Origin: JACCZR01 sp963844805
GTDB taxonomy: Bacteria; Actinomycetota; Thermoleophilia; Solirubrobacterales; Thermoleophilaceae
Direction: 5' to 3'
Length of the DNA: 64,000 nucleotides
Assembly: GCA_963844805.1 (NCBI GenBank)
Contig: CAWJPU010000004.1
Location: 1-64,000, forward strand
Below are positions 48,351-58,388 of the stretch, piece by piece; the first letter of the stretch is position 1; each line of letters opens with the position of its first letter. Position numbers and translations under genes: made by a program. A model generated the notes under the pieces. It searched no databases. It was given only the letters and a program-made list of their open reading frames with translations, and was not told the origin of the DNA.

Positions 48351-49633
48351 CTAGCGGTCCTTTGCGGCGCGGGGCACCAGGCCGCCCTCGGCGCCCGGCT
48401 CGTGCGCCGGGCCGCCGGGCGGGGAGATGCCCAGCACGCGCATCGCCTTCAGCCCCAGCGACAGGCGCTCGCGGCCGTCCGTGGAGCCCACGTCGAGGCC
48501 GCTCAGCTCGCGCACGCGGTCGAGGCGGTAGCGGACGGTGTGGCGGTGGGTGAACAGGCGCTCGGCGGTGCCCGCCACGTTGCCGTCGGCGTCGAGGAAG
48601 GTCTCCAGCGTCTTGACCAGCTCGGTCTCGTACTGCTCGTCGTAGGCGGCGAGCGGAGCGACCGTCTCGTCGTGGAAGCGCTGGAGCTCGCGCGGGTCCT
48701 CGTTCATGGCCGGCAGCAGCAGCCGGTAGGCGCCGGTCTCCTCGAAGTTCAGCGACTCGACCCCGCGGGCCTCGGCGACGTTGGCGGCCAGTATCGCCTC
48801 GGAGGAGGCGCGGTGGAGGTCGGCGGGGTCGGCCGTGAGGCGGCTGCGCGCGACGGTCAGCGCGAAGCCCTCCAGCCCCGCGCGCAGCTCGTCGAGGACC
48901 GACGTCGGCGGCCCTCCCGGCGGTGCCCTCGTCGGGGACCGGCACCAGCAGCAGGAGATCGCGGTCGTCGTCGCCGCCGTGGGCCCGCAGCGCCCCGATC
49001 GGCACCAGGCCCGCCAAGGTCGAGCGCTCGATCACGCGGGCGCCGCGCTCGGCCAGGGTCAGCACCCGCGCGCGCCAGTCGCCCTCCTCGGGAGCGTGGG
49101 GCCGGGCGCGGGCGATGATCACCACGGCGCCGTCCGCTCAGGCCGCAGCCCAGCTCCTCGCCGCGGGCGACGATGTTCTCCCGGTCGGTCACCGTGCGGC
49201 TGACCAGGTCCTCCAGGAAGTCGCGCACGGCGGCCTCGCTGGCGCGCTCGGGGGCGGTGGAGCGGTCCACCTCGAGGCCGATCAGCGTCGCGACCATCCG
49301 CAGCAGCGCCGGCTCTGGGGGCTCGCCCCGGGGCCGGAAGCGCAGCTCTCCGACGGTTGCGTCGGCCACCCGCAGGTCGATCCGCTCGCTCGACCCCTCC
49401 CCCGCCATCACCGCTCGTTCGTCCTCCGGCGAGGCGCAGGCCGAGGCCAGCACGCTGCTCGAGGGGTCGAGCACTATCGCGCTGGCGTGGAGCGCCCGGC
49501 CCGCCGCGCGGGTGACCGAGGGCAGTCCCGCCCCCGACTCGACGGCGTCGGAGACCTGCTCGAAGAGCTCCAGGAAGGAGCCGTGGCCGGCGCCGGAGGC
49601 AGCACGGCCCGTGGGCTGCTGCGCCGCGGACAT
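48351..49633 (-). CDS. PucR/CdaR-type transcriptional regulator, frameshifted
   Basis: About 425 residues over several frameshifts (near 49140, 48910 and 48720). The N-terminal part is a GAF-like sensor (AGRALHASAIVLDPSSSVLA, AVRDFLEDLVSRTVTDREN). The C-terminus is the PucR-type helix-turn-helix: ETELVKTLETFLDADGNVAG, AERLFTHRHTVRYRLDRVRE, LSGLDVGSTDGRERLSLGLK. This family regulates purine, sugar-acid and amino acid catabolism; the ligand is unknown. It directly precedes the alpha/beta hydrolase and ABM genes on the same strand, so it may control that pair. Confidence 0.8.
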
Positions 49634-49689
49634 CGCGACAACTTTAGGCGCGCGGCCGCCGGGCCGGACTTCGCGCCGGTTTGCAGCCG

Positions 49690-49914
49690 TCAGGCGTAGC
49701 GGTCGTAGGACCAGACGATGGCGAAGCCGATTCCGGCACCCACACCCAGCAGCGTGGCCAGGATGAACAGGGTCAGGAAGGCCGCCGCCACCCGCTCCCA
49801 CAGGCGCCCGTAGGCCTGCCAGGCGGGCAGGAGGATGAAGGCGATGTAGCCGGCGCCGGTGATGCCCGCGCCCAGGGCCAGCGCCAGCTCCGTGGTGGAC
49901 AGGCTCAGGTCCAT
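49690..49914 (-). CDS. Small two-helix membrane protein
   Basis: 74 residues. Two hydrophobic segments: LALALGAGITGAGYIAFILL (about 10-29) and FLTLFILATLLGVGAGIGFA (about 46-65), separated by an amphipathic WQAYGRLWERV loop, and ending WSYDRYA. Typical of a conserved small actinobacterial integral membrane protein of unknown role. It begins 7 bp after the ispE stop on the same strand. Confidence 0.68.
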   Translation of the reverse strand: MDLSLSTTELALALGAGITGAGYIAFILLPAWQAYGRLWERVAAAFLTLFILATLLGVGAGIGFAIVWSYDRYA

Positions 49915-49921
49915 CGGCCGG

Positions 49922-50755
49922 TCATTGTGACGCAGGGGACGGCCGGGTGTGGGTGACCAGCGCTCCGGGAATCGCCTCGGCGGCGGCCGCGGCCGCCTCT
50001 TCGTCCCCGAACAGGCCGAACGCCGTGGGCCCCGAGCCGCTGAGCCGCGCCGCCAGCGCGCCGGCCCCGGCGAGGCGGTCCAGCGGGGCCTGCAGCTCGG
50101 GCCGCAGCGACAGCGCCGCCGGCCTCCAGGTCGTTCTCCATCGCCGGGGCGAGCGCGGTCGCCTCCGCGTTCGCGAGGCGCTCCAGCGCGGCGGGGTCGA
50201 GCGGCGCGCCCTCCGCGCAGGCGGTCGTGCTCCGCGTACACCGCCGCCGTGGACAGGCCCTCCGCGCTCGGGACCAGCACCAGCCACAGCGCGGGCAGGG
50301 CGAAGGGCGCGACCGTCTCCCCCGCCCCGGTCACCAGCGCCGGCGCCGGGTCGACCTGGCTCGGCACGTCGGCGCCGATGGGCGCGCCCAGCGCGCCGGA
50401 GCTCGTCGGGGCTCAGCGGCTCGCCCGCCATGCGGTTGGCCGCGCGGAGGGTGGCCGCGGCGTCGGCGCTGCCGCCCCCGAGGCCGCCCGCCACCGGGAT
50501 CCGCTTCTCGATCGTCACGCGCAGGGGCACCAGCGCGGCCCGCGTGCGAAACGCGGCGAGCGCGTGCTGGACGAGGTTGGGGCCGTCGACCCCCGGCGCG
50601 ACCACCTCGTCGCGCCGCCGGCCGGCTCGAAGGTCAGCTCGTCGGCGAGCTCGAGCGGGGCGAACAGCGAGCACAGCTCGTGCAGGCCGTCGCCGCGCCG
50701 GCGGCCGACGTGCAGCACGAGGTTGACCTTCGCGGGCGCTCGTCTCGGCGAGCAC
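49922..50755 (-). CDS. ispE: 4-diphosphocytidyl-2-C-methyl-D-erythritol kinase (IspE), frameshifted
   Basis: About 275 residues of the GHMP kinase family over four or more frame changes. N-terminal APAKVNLVLHVG, ATP-binding GGLGGGSADAAATLRAANRM, and C-terminal AARLSGSGPTAFGLFGDEE are diagnostic. It phosphorylates CDP-ME in the MEP isoprenoid pathway. Start GTG at 50755, nearly abutting the rsmA stop, matching the rsmA-ispE order common in actinobacteria. Confidence 0.88.
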   Translation of the reverse strand: MLAETSAREGQPRAARRPPARRRPARAVLAVRPARARRRADLRAGRRRDEVVAPGVDGPNLVQHALAAFRTRAALVPLRVTIEKRIPVAGGLGGGSADAAATLRAANRMAGEPLSPDELRRAGRAHRRRRAEPGRPGAGAGDRGGGDGRALRPARAVAGAGPERGGPVHGGGVRGARPPARRARRSTPPRWSASRTRRRPRSPRRWRTTWRPAALSLRPELQAPLDRLAGAGALAARLSGSGPTAFGLFGDEEAAAAAAEAIPGALVTHTRPSPASQ

Positions 50756-50756
50756 G

Positions 50757-51596
50757 TCAGCGGCCGAGCAGCTCGGCGAGGCGGGCGAAGTCGGCGGGCG
50801 CCAGGCGCTCGGCGCGGGCGTCGGGCGGGTGGCCCAGCTGCTCCAGCGCCGCGCGGGCCCGGTCGCGGACGCCGGGCGCGGCGCTCGGGCGCGAGCGCCA
50901 GCGAGCCGGCCAGCGCCTTGCGCCGGTGGGCGAAGGCCTCGTGCACCAGCGCGCGACCGCCGGGCGACGGCGCCGGCCCCCGCCGGCGCAGCCGCACGAG
51001 CGCCGACTCGACGGCCGGCTCGGGGTGGAACACCGTCGCGCGGCACGCGGCGCAGGACCTCGACGTCGCAGGACAGCTGGGCCAGCACGGAGGTCGCGCC
51101 GTAGAGCTTGCCCTTCTCCGGGCCGGCCGCCAGCCGCTCGGCCACCTCGCGCTGGACCATCGCGACCAGCAGCGACGCCTCCGGCAACTCCTCCAGCGCC
51201 TTGAGCAGGACCGTGGCGGCCACGCCGTAGGGCAGGTTGGCGACCACCTTGCCCGGCCGCGGCGCCAGCGCCGGCCAGGTCGAGCGCCACGGCGTCGGCC
51301 TGGTGCAGCGTCGTGTTGTCGAACGGCGCCAGCGCATCCTCGAGCGCGGGCTCGCAGCCGGCGGTCGACCTCCACCACGTGCAGGTGGCCCACACGCGGC
51401 GCCAGGTACTCCGACAGCACCCCCAGCCCGCCGCCCACCTCGAGCACCACGTCGCCGGGGGCGAGCTCGGCGGCGTCGCCGATGACCCTGAGCAGGTTGT
51501 CGTCGATCGAGGAAGTTCTGGCCCAGCTCGCGGTTCGGGCGGACGTCGAACTGGCGCAGGCGGCGCAGGCTCGCCTGGCGCGGCTCGGTCGGTCAC
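50757..51596 (-). CDS. rsmA: 16S rRNA dimethyladenosine transferase (RsmA/KsgA), frameshifted
   Basis: About 275 residues across several frame changes. SAM-binding motif LEVGGGLGVLSEYLAPRVGH, followed by VVEVDRRL, the catalytic NLPY motif in KVVANLPYGVAATVLLKALE, then VQREVAERLAAGPEKGKLYG and the C-terminal RRKALAGSLAL. It dimethylates A1518/A1519 of 16S rRNA. The GTG start at 51596 overlaps the tatD stop (GTGA). The most heavily frame-broken gene of this cluster. Confidence 0.87.
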   Translation of the reverse strand: MTDRAAPGEPAPPAPVRRPPEPRAGPELPRSTTTCSGSSATPPSSPPATWCSRWAAGWGCCRSTWRRVWATCTWWRSTAGCEPALEDALAPFDNTTLHQADAVALDLAGAGAAAGQGGRQPALRRGRHGPAQGAGGVAGGVAAGRDGPARGGRAAGGRPGEGQALRRDLRAGPAVLRRRGPAPRAARRCSTPSRPSSRRSCGCAGGGRRRRPAVARWCTRPSPTGARRWPARWRSRPSAAPGVRDRARAALEQLGHPPDARAERLAPADFARLAELLGR

Positions 51597-52333
51597 CACC
51601 CGAAGACGCGGGCGGCGTTCGACTCCACCAGCGCCTCCAGCTCCTCGTAGGCGACGCCGCGGCGCTCGGCCACGAAGCGGGCGGTGAGCGCCACGTTGGC
51701 CGGCTCGTTCGGCTTGCCCCGCACCGCCTGCGGGGCGAGGTACGGCGAGTCGGTCTCCACGAGCAGCAGCTCGTCGGGCACCCGCTCGGCGGCGTCCTGG
51801 AGGTCGTTCGCCTTCGGGTAGGTGACGTTGCCGGCGAACGAGCACATGTATCCGCGCTCGATCGCCTCGTCCAGCCGGTCGGGGGCCGAGAAGCAGTGCA
51901 GGATCACGGTGAGCCCCTCGGCGTGCTCGGCGAGCATGCGCGAAGGTGTCCTCCTCGGCCGCGCGCGTGTGGATCACCAGCGGCAGGTCCAGCTCGCGAG
52001 CCAGCTCGGCGTGGGCGGCGAAGGCCCGCATCTGGTCGTCGCGCGGGGCGTAGTCGCGGTAGTAGTCGAGACCGGTCTCCCCGATGGCCACCACTTCGGC
52101 TCGCGCGCCTCCTCCGCGGGCACCCAGCCGTCGAAGCCCTCGGCGCTGTTGGGGTGCAGGCCGACGATCTTGAAGACCTCGTCGTGCTCCTCGGCCAGGC
52201 GCCCCACGGCGGCGACCGAGTCGCGGTCCGTGCCGACGGTGGCGAGCTTGGTCACCCCCGCCGCCCGCGCGCGCTCGACCAGCTCGCCCGAGCCGGGCTT
52301 GCAGGAGTCGAGGTGGCAGTGGGTGTCGACCAC
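51593..52333 (-). CDS. tatD: TatD family metal-dependent deoxyribonuclease, frameshifted
   Basis: About 245 residues. Metal-binding VVDTHCHLDSC at the N-terminus, then GLHPNSAEGFDG, the catalytic VAIGETGLDYYRD, LPLVIHTRAAEEDTF and VILHCFSA, and C-terminal LLVETDSPYLAPQ. Frame changes near 52100 and 51940. TatD enzymes are 3'-5' exonucleases for damaged DNA. GTG start at 52333, just after the metG stop. The metG-tatD-rsmA-ispE order is conserved in actinobacteria. Confidence 0.9.
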
Positions 52334-52335
52334 GG

Positions 52336-53855
52336 CTAGGCCGCGGCGGCGGGCTCGACCTTCGGGAACAGCTGGCCGAGCTCGCCGAGCGTCGCGCCGC
52401 CGACCGCGCTGCCGAACCGCGCCGCCTGCACCGAACGATCCTCCACCCCGAGCGCGTCGAGCAGCCGCCCGGCGGCGGCGGGCACGAAGGGCCACAGCAG
52501 CAGCGAGACCACCCGCAGCCCCTCGGCCAGCCCGAGCAGCACGGAGTCCAGCCGCTCGGCCTCGGCCTCGTCCTTCGCCAGCTGCCAGGGCTGCTGCTCC
52601 TGCACGTAGGCGTTCAGCGCGCGGACCCGCTCCCAGATCTCGTCCAGGGCGCCGGTCGGCTCGGTCGCGTCGAGGCAGCGCGCACACGCGCTCGGCGAGC
52701 CCGTCGAACAGCTCGGCCAGCTCCGTCGGCGGCTCCACGTCGGGGACCACCCCGTCGCGGTAGCGCGCCGATCATCGCCAGCGTGCGGCTGGCCAGGTTG
52801 CCGTACTCGTTGGCGAGGTCGCTCGTGTAGCGGGTCTCGAACCCCTCCGGCGAGACCTCGCCGTCCTGGCCGAAGCGCACCTCGCGCATGGCGTAGTAGC
52901 GCAGCGCGTCCGCGCCGTAGAGGTCGACCACCTGGAACGGATCGATCACGTTGCCCAGCGACTTGGACATCTTGTGCTCGCCGAGCAGCAGGAAGCCGTG
53001 GATGGCCACCCGCCGCGGCACCTCGATGTCGGCGGCCATCAGCAAGGCCGGCCAGATCACGGCGTGGAACTTGAGGATGTCCTTGCCGATCAGGTGGACG
53101 TCCGCCGGCCAGAAGCGGTCGGTCAGGTCGTCGCCCTCGCGCGCGTAGGAGAGGGCCGAGTAGTAGTTGATCAGCGCGTCGATCCAGACGTAGATGACCT
53201 GGGACTCGTCCCAGGGCACCGGCACGCCCCACTTCAGCCGCGCGCGGGAGAGCGAGATGTCCTGCAGCCCCTGCTGGATGAACGACAGCGCCTCGTTGAA
53301 GCGGATCTGCGGGGTGACGAAGTCGGGCCGCTCGGCGTACAGCCGCTCGAGCGGCTCCTGGAAGGCCGACAGCCGGAAGAACCAGTTGTCCTCCTTCTCG
53401 CGCTCCAGCTCGATCAGGTGGATCGGGCACTTGTTGCCGTCCACCAGCTCGGAGTCGGTCTTGAAGTCGGCGCAGCGGGGGCAGTACCAGCCCTCGTAGG
53501 TGCCGGCGTACACGTGGCCGTTGTCGTGGATGCGCTGGACGACGCGCTGGACGACCTCGTGGTGCTCGGGGTCGGTGGTGCGGATGAAGAAGTCGTTGGT
53601 GACGCCGAGGGCCGCCGCGAGCTCCTTGAAGCGGACGTAGTTGCGGTCGCCTAGCTCGCGAGGGGTGATGCCCTCCTGCTCGGCGACCTGGGTCACCGGC
53701 TCGCCGTGCTCGTCGGTGCCGGTGAGGAAGAACACGTCCTCGCCGCGCTGGCGCATGTGACGGGCCAGGACGTCGGCCGCGATCGTGGTGTACGCGTGCC
53801 CCAGGTGGGGCTCCGCGTTCACGTAGTAGATCGGGGTCGTGACGTAGTAGGCCAT
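52336..53855 (-). CDS. metG: Methionyl-tRNA synthetase, frameshifted near the 3' end
   Basis: About 505 residues, class I synthetase. HIGH-type motif PHLGHAY near the N-terminus, zinc knuckle region WYCPRCADFK ... NKCPIHL, KMSKSLGNVIDPF, and the anticodon-binding helical domain (ALNAYVQEQQPWQLAKDE). Frameshift near 52770. No C-terminal tRNA-binding OB domain, so it is the short form. Charges tRNA-Met, including the initiator tRNA at 7543. Confidence 0.95.
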
Positions 53856-53867
53856 CCCCCGAAGACC

Positions 53868-54844
53868 CTAAGGGCCGCTGTCCCGAACCGGGCTCGCGGC
53901 CCGCGCTCGCGGCCGGGCCTGCCGAGCGCCAGCGCGGCCGCCGCCACGCCGAGGCAGGCGAGCGCCCAGCCCAGGTCGAAGCCGGGGCGCGGGTTTGCCG
54001 GGGCGTGGACCGTGCCCGTGGGGGCGGGTGCCGGTGCCTTCGCTTGGCGGGGCTCGGCCGGCGCGGGAGCGGCGCCGGCGGCGCGTGCTCGGCTGCGAGG
54101 CCGGGGCCGCGCGCTCCGGGGCCGCGTGCTGGGGCCGCGTGCTCCGCGACCTTCGCCGCGGGCGCCAGGGCCCGGGTGATCGCGCGAGCCGGCGGCACGC
54201 GGCGCCGGCCGGGGGCTCGCACCGGCGCGCCCGCGGGCACGCGGACACCGCTGTGGGCCGGTGCGAGGGGCGCGGTTGGCCGCAGGGACCGGCGCCGCAC
54301 CGGCCGCGGCTTGAGCGGCAGCGGCAGCGGCGCGCCGGCCGGGGCGGGCTTGGCCTGGCCGGGGCCGCCCAGCGGAGCGAGGAAGTCCAGCGGGTCGCGG
54401 TAGGCGTGGCGGCTGCCCGCCTCGCGGATCCCGAAGTGGAGGTGCGGCTGCTGCGCGGACCGGCGCCCGGTGGTGCCCACGGCTCCCAGGCGGCCGCCCG
54501 GCGCGCACCCGGTCGCCCTCGCGGACCGACACCGACGACAGGTGGAGGTAGGAGGTGTCCCAGCGGCCGTCGGCGGTGCGCACGGAGACCGTGAGGCCGG
54601 AGGAGCCGGCCGTTCCGGCGAAGGTGACCCGGCCGGCGGTGGGCGCCGACACGGCCCGCCCCACCGCAGCCGCGATGTCGATCCCGCGGTGCTGTCCGCC
54701 CGCGTAGGGATCGGCGCCGTTTCGGTAGTGGGTGATGACGTCGCCGCGCACGGGCCACGACCAGGTTCCCGCCGCTTGCGCGGGCGCGGGACCGGCCGTG
54801 AGGGAGAGGGCGGCGAGGGTGAGGAGGAGCGGGATGCGAGCCAT
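53868..54844 (-). CDS. M23 (LytM-type) metallopeptidase with Pro-rich stalk, frameshifted
   Basis: About 325 residues. Signal peptide (LLLTLAALSLTAGPAPAQAA), then the M23 domain with zinc motifs HRGIDIAAAVG and, after a frame break near 54500, QPHLHFGIREAG; both metal motifs are intact. A long Pro/Ala/Arg-rich low-complexity region and a C-terminal hydrophobic segment (FDLGWALACLGVAAAALALG) follow, so it may be wall-spanning or membrane-anchored. The family cleaves peptidoglycan cross-links. The end is uncertain because of further shifts. A direct-repeat operator-like site lies 53 bp upstream of the start. Confidence 0.8.
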
Positions 54845-54896
54845 GGCCGCGACCGTAGGCGCGTTCGCGGCCGCGGGGCGCGGGGGCGTCGGAGTC

Positions 54897-54911
54897 GTAA
54901 CGGTGCGTAAC
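54897..54911 (-). promoter_or_regulatory. MtrA-type direct repeat upstream of the M23 peptidase
   Basis: On the minus strand two copies of GTTAC separated by exactly 5 bases (GTTACgcaccGTTAC), matching the spaced GTnAC-n5-GTnAC pattern recognised by MtrA response regulators, which control peptidoglycan hydrolase genes in Mycobacterium, Corynebacterium and Streptomyces. A second pair on the other strand (GTCAC at 54928, GTTAC at 54939, spacing 6) lies nearby. Binding is inference. Confidence 0.4.
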
Positions 54912-55098
54912 GGTCGGCGGGGAGTTCGTCACTCGGGCGTTACACGAGCGGCGGGCAGGCGGCCCGCAGCAGGAGGCACACGGGGTGCGGAAATCGTCAG
55001 CGGCGCTGAGCGTTTTCTTGGAGGGGTGTGCCACAGCGCGCGCCCGGCGGCGGGCGCTGCCAGCGAGCGGCGAGCGCCCTGGCGCCGGCGCGCGGGGA

Positions 55099-55920
55099 TC
55101 AGTCGTCCGAGCTCGTGAGCGCGCGGTAGAGCTCGTTGGCCCGGCCCCCGGTGAGCTCGGCGACCACCGCGGCAGCCGGCCGGGGCCGCGCGCCCGCGTC
55201 CACCAGCCGCCGCAGGGCGTCGAGGCCGGCGGGGGCGTCCGGGTCCGACGGCGAGGGCTCGGCCGGGCCGATCACCAGCACGACCTCCCCCCGCGGGTCC
55301 TCGTCGGCGTAGCGGCGCGGCGAGCTCGGCGGCCTCGCCGCGCACGACCTCCTCGTGCACCTTGGTCAGCTCGCGGCAGACGGCGACCGGCCGCGACGGG
55401 TCGATCGAGGCCAGCACCTCCAGCGAAGAGGCCACCCGGCGCGGCGACTCGAAGGCGACCAGGGTCCCGCCCGGCTCGGCGAGCAGCGACCGTAGCTCGC
55501 CCTTCTTGCGCGGCAGGAAGCCCTCGAAGCGCCAGTGGTCGGCGGGCAGGGCGGACGCCACCAGCGCGGCGAGCGCCGCCGAGGCCCGGGCAGCACCTCC
55601 ACCTCCACCCCCGCGGCCACGCACGCGCGCACGAGCACGAAGCCGGGGTCGGAGACCAGGGGCATGCCGGCGTCGGAGACCAGCGCGACCGTCGAACCGC
55701 TGCGCATCTGCTCGACGAGCTTCGCGGCCTCGGCCGACTCGTTGTGCTCGTGGTAGGCGACCAGCCGCGCCGACACCCCGTAGCGGTCCAGCAGCACCCG
55801 GGTGCGGCGGGTGTCCTCGCACGCGACGACGTCGGCGTCGCGGAGGGCGGAGAGCACCCGCAGGGTCACGTCCTCGAGGTTCCCGATCGGGGTCGGGCAC
55901 ACCACCAAGCGCCCGCTCAC
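55099..55920 (-). CDS. rsmI: 16S rRNA (cytidine1402-2'-O)-methyltransferase, frameshifted
   Basis: About 270 residues of the tetrapyrrole-methylase fold. N-terminal LVVCPTPIGNLEDVTLRVL, ACEDTRRTRVLLDRYGV, the SAM-site SDAGMPLVSDPG, FLPRKKGELRSLL and FESPRRVASSLEVL, then CRELTKVHEEVVRGEAAEL. Breaks near 55590 and 55300. GTG start at 55920 overlaps the ROK kinase stop (GTGA). It 2'-O-methylates C1402 with RsmH. The apparent in-frame fusion to the ROK kinase is explained by a frameshift at the junction. Confidence 0.9.
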
Positions 55921-56856
55921 GAGGCCGACCCGTCCAGCGCCAGCAAGCGCCGCGCCGAGCATCCCCGACTCGCCGCCGAAGTAAGCCTCGACCACCCGCA
56001 TGCGCGGGGGCCCCAGCCCCTGAGCGGTGAGCACCTCGCGCGCGGGATCCAGCAGGAGGTCGCCCGCGGCCACCGCGCCGCCCCCGATCACCGCCACCTC
56101 GGGATCGAGGACGTTGAGAATGCTGACCAGACCGGCCCCCAGGCGGCGGCCGACCGAGCAGACGGCCTCCATCGCCAGCTCGTCGCCGGCGTGGGCCAGC
56201 TCGGTGACGAACGACCCGCGGATGGCGCCGTCGGCCTCGAGCCGCTTGCCGAGCGCCGAGCGCGGGTGGGCGCGGCCGGCCTCGGTCCCGGCGATCCCGA
56301 TCGCGGTGCCCGAGGCCAAGACCTCGAGGCAGCCCCGCCCCCCGCAGGGGCAGGGCGGCCCGTCGATATCGACGACCATGTGGCCCAGCTCGCCTGCCGT
56401 GCCCGTGGCGCCGCGGTATACCCGTCCGTCGAGGATCAGCCCGCCGCCGATCCCGGTCCCGAGCGCGAACATCACCGCGTGCGAGGTGCCGCGGGCGGCG
56501 CCGAAGCGGTGCTCGGCGACCACCGCGGCGTTCACGTCGTTGTCGACGAAGACCGGGAGGCCCAGGCGCTCGGCCATCAGGTCGGCGAAGGGCACGTCGT
56601 CGAGGGGCAGGTGGACCGAGGCCACCGAGCGGCCGAAGGACACGAGCGACGGGATCCCGAAGCCCACGCAGGCCGCATCGGGGGCCGCGTTGCGGAGCTC
56701 CTCGACCGCTTCGACGATGATCCGGAGCGTCTCCTCGCGATCGGCTCCGCGCCACAGCCGGTGGACGCGGTTGTGCACCACGAGGCCGTCGTCGACCACG
56801 CCGCCGAGCAGCTTCGTGCCCCCCGCGTCGACGCCGATGACGCGCTTTGGCGGCAT
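55917..56856 (-). CDS. ROK-family glucokinase-like sugar kinase
   Basis: About 312 residues. ATP-binding VIGVDAGGTKLLGGVVDDG, catalytic Asp region VFVDNDVNAAVVAEHRFG, GTGIGGGLILDGRVYRGATG, the zinc motif CPCGGRGCLEVLASG with upstream His (GELGHMVVD), and a C-terminus that one frame over reads ALLALDGSAS and stops at 55917. ROK members phosphorylate glucose, fructose, mannose or N-acetyl sugars, or act as repressors; no DNA-binding domain is present here, so it is a kinase. ATG at 56856. Divergent from the LCP gene, 22 bp apart. Confidence 0.88.
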
Positions 56857-56878
56857 CGCCGGACGATATAAGGGGGGG

Positions 56879-57952
56879 ATGGCCGACTCGCCCTCCGGCG
56901 GCCCGCCGGAGTACAAGGTCTACAAGACCCGCAAGAACCCCTTCTCCGGAATCGGGGGGGGCGGGCTCGACGGCCTGCGCAGACGCAGGGGCCGGGACAA
57001 GGGCCCAAAGCAGCCCCGCGCGGAGGGCCCGATCACCCCTGGGCGCGTCATCAAGATCGCCGCCTTGGCGCTGGCGGGCTGGCTGCTCTTCTCCCTCGCG
57101 CTGTTCCTGCTCAGCGCTCAACTGAACGGCGGCCTGTCGCCCAAGACCGAGAAGGCGCTCTCGGGAGGCGGCAGCATCCTGACCGGCAGCAACATCCTCG
57201 TGCTCGGCACCGACACCCGGGCGGGCGACTCGATCGACAAGAGCCAGACGGGGCCGGCTCGGGCGGACACGATCATGGTGCTGCACGCGAACCTGGGCGG
57301 GTTCAGGCGCCTCTCCATCCCGCGCGACGCCTATGCCGAGATCCCCGGCCACGACGCCCAGAAGATCAACGCCGCCTACGCGCTGGGCGGGCGGCCGCTG
57401 ATGATCGAGACCGTCGAGCAGTACCTCGGCAACGACCTGAAGATCAACCACCTGATGGAGATCGACTTCAAGGGCTTCCCGAAGTTCGTGGACGCGATCG
57501 GGGGGATCACGGTGACCGCGAAGCGGAGGGTCTGCTCGCCGCCGTTCGACAACTTCTGGAAGGGCCTCAAGTTCAAGAAGGGCGAGAACCACCTGAACGG
57601 CGAGAAGGCGCTCGGGTGGGCCCGCGTGCGCAAGAACGAGTGCGCGCCGTCGGAGGACGACACCGCCCGCGCAGCGCGCCAGCAGCAGCTGCTCTCAGGC
57701 GTGCGCGGCCAGTTCTTCTCGCCCTTCATGCTCATCCGCGCGCCGTGGGTCGCCTGGCGCGCGCCGCGGGCGTTCAAGACGGACCTGCACGGCCCGGGGT
57801 TCCTCGCGCTGGGCCTCGACGCGATGGTGGGCGGCACGGGCGACTCCGAGGTGCTCAAGCCCTCCTGCGCGGGCTGCGGCCCAGGTGGGAGCCTGCTGGT
57901 GCCGGAGGCCGAGCGGAGCGACGCCGTCGACCGCCTCCAGGGCGACAGCTAG
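56879..57952 (+). CDS. LytR-CpsA-Psr (LCP) family cell-wall ligase
   Basis: 357 residues. A Gly/Arg/Lys-rich cytoplasmic N-terminus (about 1-57) and one transmembrane helix (ALALAGWLLFSLALFLLSAQ) precede the extracellular LCP domain: NILVLGTDTRAGDS, ARADTIMVLHANLGGFRRLS, IPRDAYAEIPGHDAQKINAA, EIDFKGFPKFVDAIGGITVT, GEKALGWARVRKNECAPSEDD. The Arg and Asp residues that bind pyrophosphate-lipid substrates in this family are present. LCP enzymes attach polymers (teichoic acid, arabinogalactan-like) to peptidoglycan. The ribosome binding region is an unusual run of G just before ATG. Stop shares CTAG with fmdB. Confidence 0.87.
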   Translation: MADSPSGGPPEYKVYKTRKNPFSGIGGGGLDGLRRRRGRDKGPKQPRAEGPITPGRVIKIAALALAGWLLFSLALFLLSAQLNGGLSPKTEKALSGGGSILTGSNILVLGTDTRAGDSIDKSQTGPARADTIMVLHANLGGFRRLSIPRDAYAEIPGHDAQKINAAYALGGRPLMIETVEQYLGNDLKINHLMEIDFKGFPKFVDAIGGITVTAKRRVCSPPFDNFWKGLKFKKGENHLNGEKALGWARVRKNECAPSEDDTARAARQQQLLSGVRGQFFSPFMLIRAPWVAWRAPRAFKTDLHGPGFLALGLDAMVGGTGDSEVLKPSCAGCGPGGSLLVPEAERSDAVDRLQGDS

Positions 57953-58227
57953 TCCGGCGAGGAGCCGTTGCTGGAGGACGACTCGGACTTCGACTCGGAC
58001 TTCGACTCCGACTTCTTGGGCTTGGTGTCGGTCGAGGTGTCCGAGGACTTCTTCTTGCCGTAGTCGGTGGTGTAGAAGCCCGACCCCTTGAAGTGGACGG
58101 CCGGCGCGGACAGGACCCGGCGGGCGGAAGCGCCGCAGACCTGGCACTCGGTAAGAGGGTCGTCGCTCATCCGCTGGAAAATGTCGAACTCATGGCCGTT
58201 GTCGCAGCGGTATTCGTAGATCGGCAC
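57949..58227 (-). CDS. FmdB-type zinc ribbon protein
   Basis: 92 residues from GTG 58227. It begins MPIYEYRCDNGHEFDIFQRM, the FmdB/CxxC-CxxC regulatory domain signature, although the first zinc pair is Cys-x-x-x-His-like (CDNGH) with the second as CQVCG. The middle has the usual VLSAPAVHFKGSGFYTTDYG. The tail is a Lys/Ser/Glu low-complexity stretch with repeated SESK. FmdB-type proteins are small putative regulators of uncertain role. Convergent with the LCP gene. Confidence 0.82.
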   Translation of the reverse strand: MPIYEYRCDNGHEFDIFQRMSDDPLTECQVCGASARRVLSAPAVHFKGSGFYTTDYGKKKSSDTSTDTKPKKSESKSESKSESSSSNGSSPD

Positions 58228-58388
58228 GGCGCGCCGAGTATAGGTGCGGCCTAGGAGGGGGGTCGCGGCTGCTCGAGGTCCTCGAGCAGCGAGACGCCCG
58301 CCGCGTGCCAGACGAGCCAGGCGGTCACATGACGTACAGGGCGAAAGGCCGTCCTGATCATCCCGCGACCTGTATAGCGTCACTCCCC

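Noticed and set aside
54845..55098. A ydaO-type (c-di-AMP) riboswitch before the M23 peptidase
   Set aside because: The position would fit the known biology, but the conserved core sequences are not recognisable on the minus strand.
55099..56856. In-frame fusion of the ROK kinase with RsmI
   Set aside because: One frame over, the kinase ends in the normal ALLALDGSAS followed by TGA, overlapping a GTG start for RsmI; the fusion is produced by a single-base shift at the junction.
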